DNA of 64,000 nt from Sphingobacteriales bacterium 39-19 (GTDB lineage Bacteria; Bacteroidota; Bacteroidia; Chitinophagales; Chitinophagaceae): NCBI GenBank assembly GCA_001898465.1, contig MKTX01000001.1:310001-374000 (forward strand), read 5' to 3'. A program made the translations under genes and the position numbers. The stretch's first letter is position 1, and each line of letters starts with the position of its first letter. This document shows positions 63,365 to 64,000 of this stretch, in pieces. The notes beneath the pieces are model-generated. The model made no database searches. It was not told the origin of the DNA and saw only the letters and a program-made list of their open reading frames with translations.

Positions 63365-63970
63365 TTGTACCGCCGCCATTTAAATAAAGATAAAAAATTA
63401 CGAACCCTCATAAAGGCCCGGGAGCCTTATACCCTTACAAAGGAAAACTATATTTACCTGGAACTTTGCAGCAGCATCATAAGCCAGCAGCTGAGTGTAA
63501 AAGTAGCCCGGGTAATTTATGCCCGTTTCCTTGCGCTTTGTAATAAAAAGAATCCAAAGCCAAAAGATATCCTGGCATTACCCATTGAAGCATTAAGAGC
63601 CATTGGCTTATCAAACGCCAAAGCCGGGTATGTACATAATGTATGTGCCTTTTTTATTGCTCATAAAATTACCGATGCCCAATTACATACAATGGAAGAT
63701 GAAGCGGTGATTGAATTACTTACCCAAATTAAAGGAATTGGCCGGTGGACGGTAGAAATGATCCTGATGTTTTCGCTGGGTCGTGAAGATGTTTTTGCAC
63801 AAGACGACCTGGGCATACAACAAGCCATGATTAGGCTGTATGGCCTGGATGGCAGCGATAAGAAAAAATTAAAACAGGAAATGAATCGTATTGCAGATGC
63901 CTGGAAACCGTACCGGACTTATGCCTGCAGGCATTTATGGAACTGGAAAGATAATACCCCACTTACCTGA
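63365..63970 (+). CDS. AlkA-type DNA-3-methyladenine glycosylase (HhH-GPD)
   Basis: 201 aa with TTG start (no ATG is near). The helix-hairpin-helix is 'LTQIKGIGRWTVEMIL' and the catalytic Asp lies in 'FAQDDLGIQQAMIRLYGL'. There is no C-terminal FeS cluster. It excises alkylated bases in base-excision repair. Starts 23 bp after the PurF-like stop and may be co-transcribed. The gene is complete; 30 bases remain in the window. Confidence 0.9.
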   Translation: MYRRHLNKDKKLRTLIKAREPYTLTKENYIYLELCSSIISQQLSVKVARVIYARFLALCNKKNPKPKDILALPIEALRAIGLSNAKAGYVHNVCAFFIAHKITDAQLHTMEDEAVIELLTQIKGIGRWTVEMILMFSLGREDVFAQDDLGIQQAMIRLYGLDGSDKKKLKQEMNRIADAWKPYRTYACRHLWNWKDNTPLT

Positions 63971-64000
63971 TGGGCTCCGGCAACAGGCCAATCATTTTCT

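Overview
The window looks like a Bacteroidota chromosome, most likely a Chitinophagaceae/Sphingobacteriales-type organism. The signs are the almost complete lack of Shine-Dalgarno sequences, promoter elements of the TTTG-N19/20-TAnnTTTG type, fused CzcA-TolC efflux proteins, PorT-like barrels, and a rimP-nusA-infB order with a very long, charged IF-2. No species call is possible from sequence alone.

Left chromosomal part (1-19.65 kb). An envelope region: the end of one RND efflux operon (adaptor, permease, a PII-like small protein, a DUF2892-like membrane protein) and a Crp/Fnr regulator; then an OmpR-type two-component system followed by a PepSY-like protein and a second tripartite RND pump (TolC, lipoprotein adaptor, permease); an unknown protein; a TPR-containing NarL-type sensor kinase; an OmpA-family protein; and a decayed secreted-protein gene.

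Integrated element (about 19,655-51,320). A 31.6-kb island is inserted in the 3' end of a tRNA-Asn gene. A 47-bp copy of the tRNA 3' end marks the left junction and the intact tRNA marks the right one. Identical 25-bp repeats just inside each end are probable integrase arm sites. The left end carries a tyrosine integrase translationally coupled to an unknown 532-aa protein, an excisionase-like HTH protein and a BT4734/DUF3987 primase-helicase-like protein. I see no relaxase or conjugation genes, so transfer would need help. Cargo block 1 (25.8-35.4 kb) is a one-directional defence cassette: XRE regulator, an HTH protein with a Doc-like toxin, type III modification and restriction subunits, a RES-domain protein (predicted NAD+-consuming effector) and an Argonaute whose PIWI domain lacks the first catalytic aspartate. 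The RES-Argonaute pair, 5 bp apart, is the most interesting thing here: it resembles the SPARTA/SPARSA logic (dead Argonaute plus NADase) with a different effector fold. Cargo block 2 (35.4-47.1 kb) is metal and arsenic resistance: DUF6660-like protein, CzcA-TolC fusion, CzcB, a methyltransferase-like membrane protein, a P1B ATPase, then arsR-arsM-arsC-acr3. The right end (47.1-51.3 kb) is a repeat-rich, gene-poor stretch followed by small accessory proteins. It holds two copies of a covarying structured repeat, hairpins sharing one loop, and long imperfect palindromes.

Right chromosomal part (51.35-64 kb). Housekeeping: Rieske protein, HflX, SurA-like PPIase, IF-2, NusA and RimP on the minus strand; then a small DUF4834-like protein, a HAD hydrolase, a tRNA with CAT anticodon, an outer-membrane barrel, an amidophosphoribosyltransferase-like protein and an AlkA-type DNA glycosylase.
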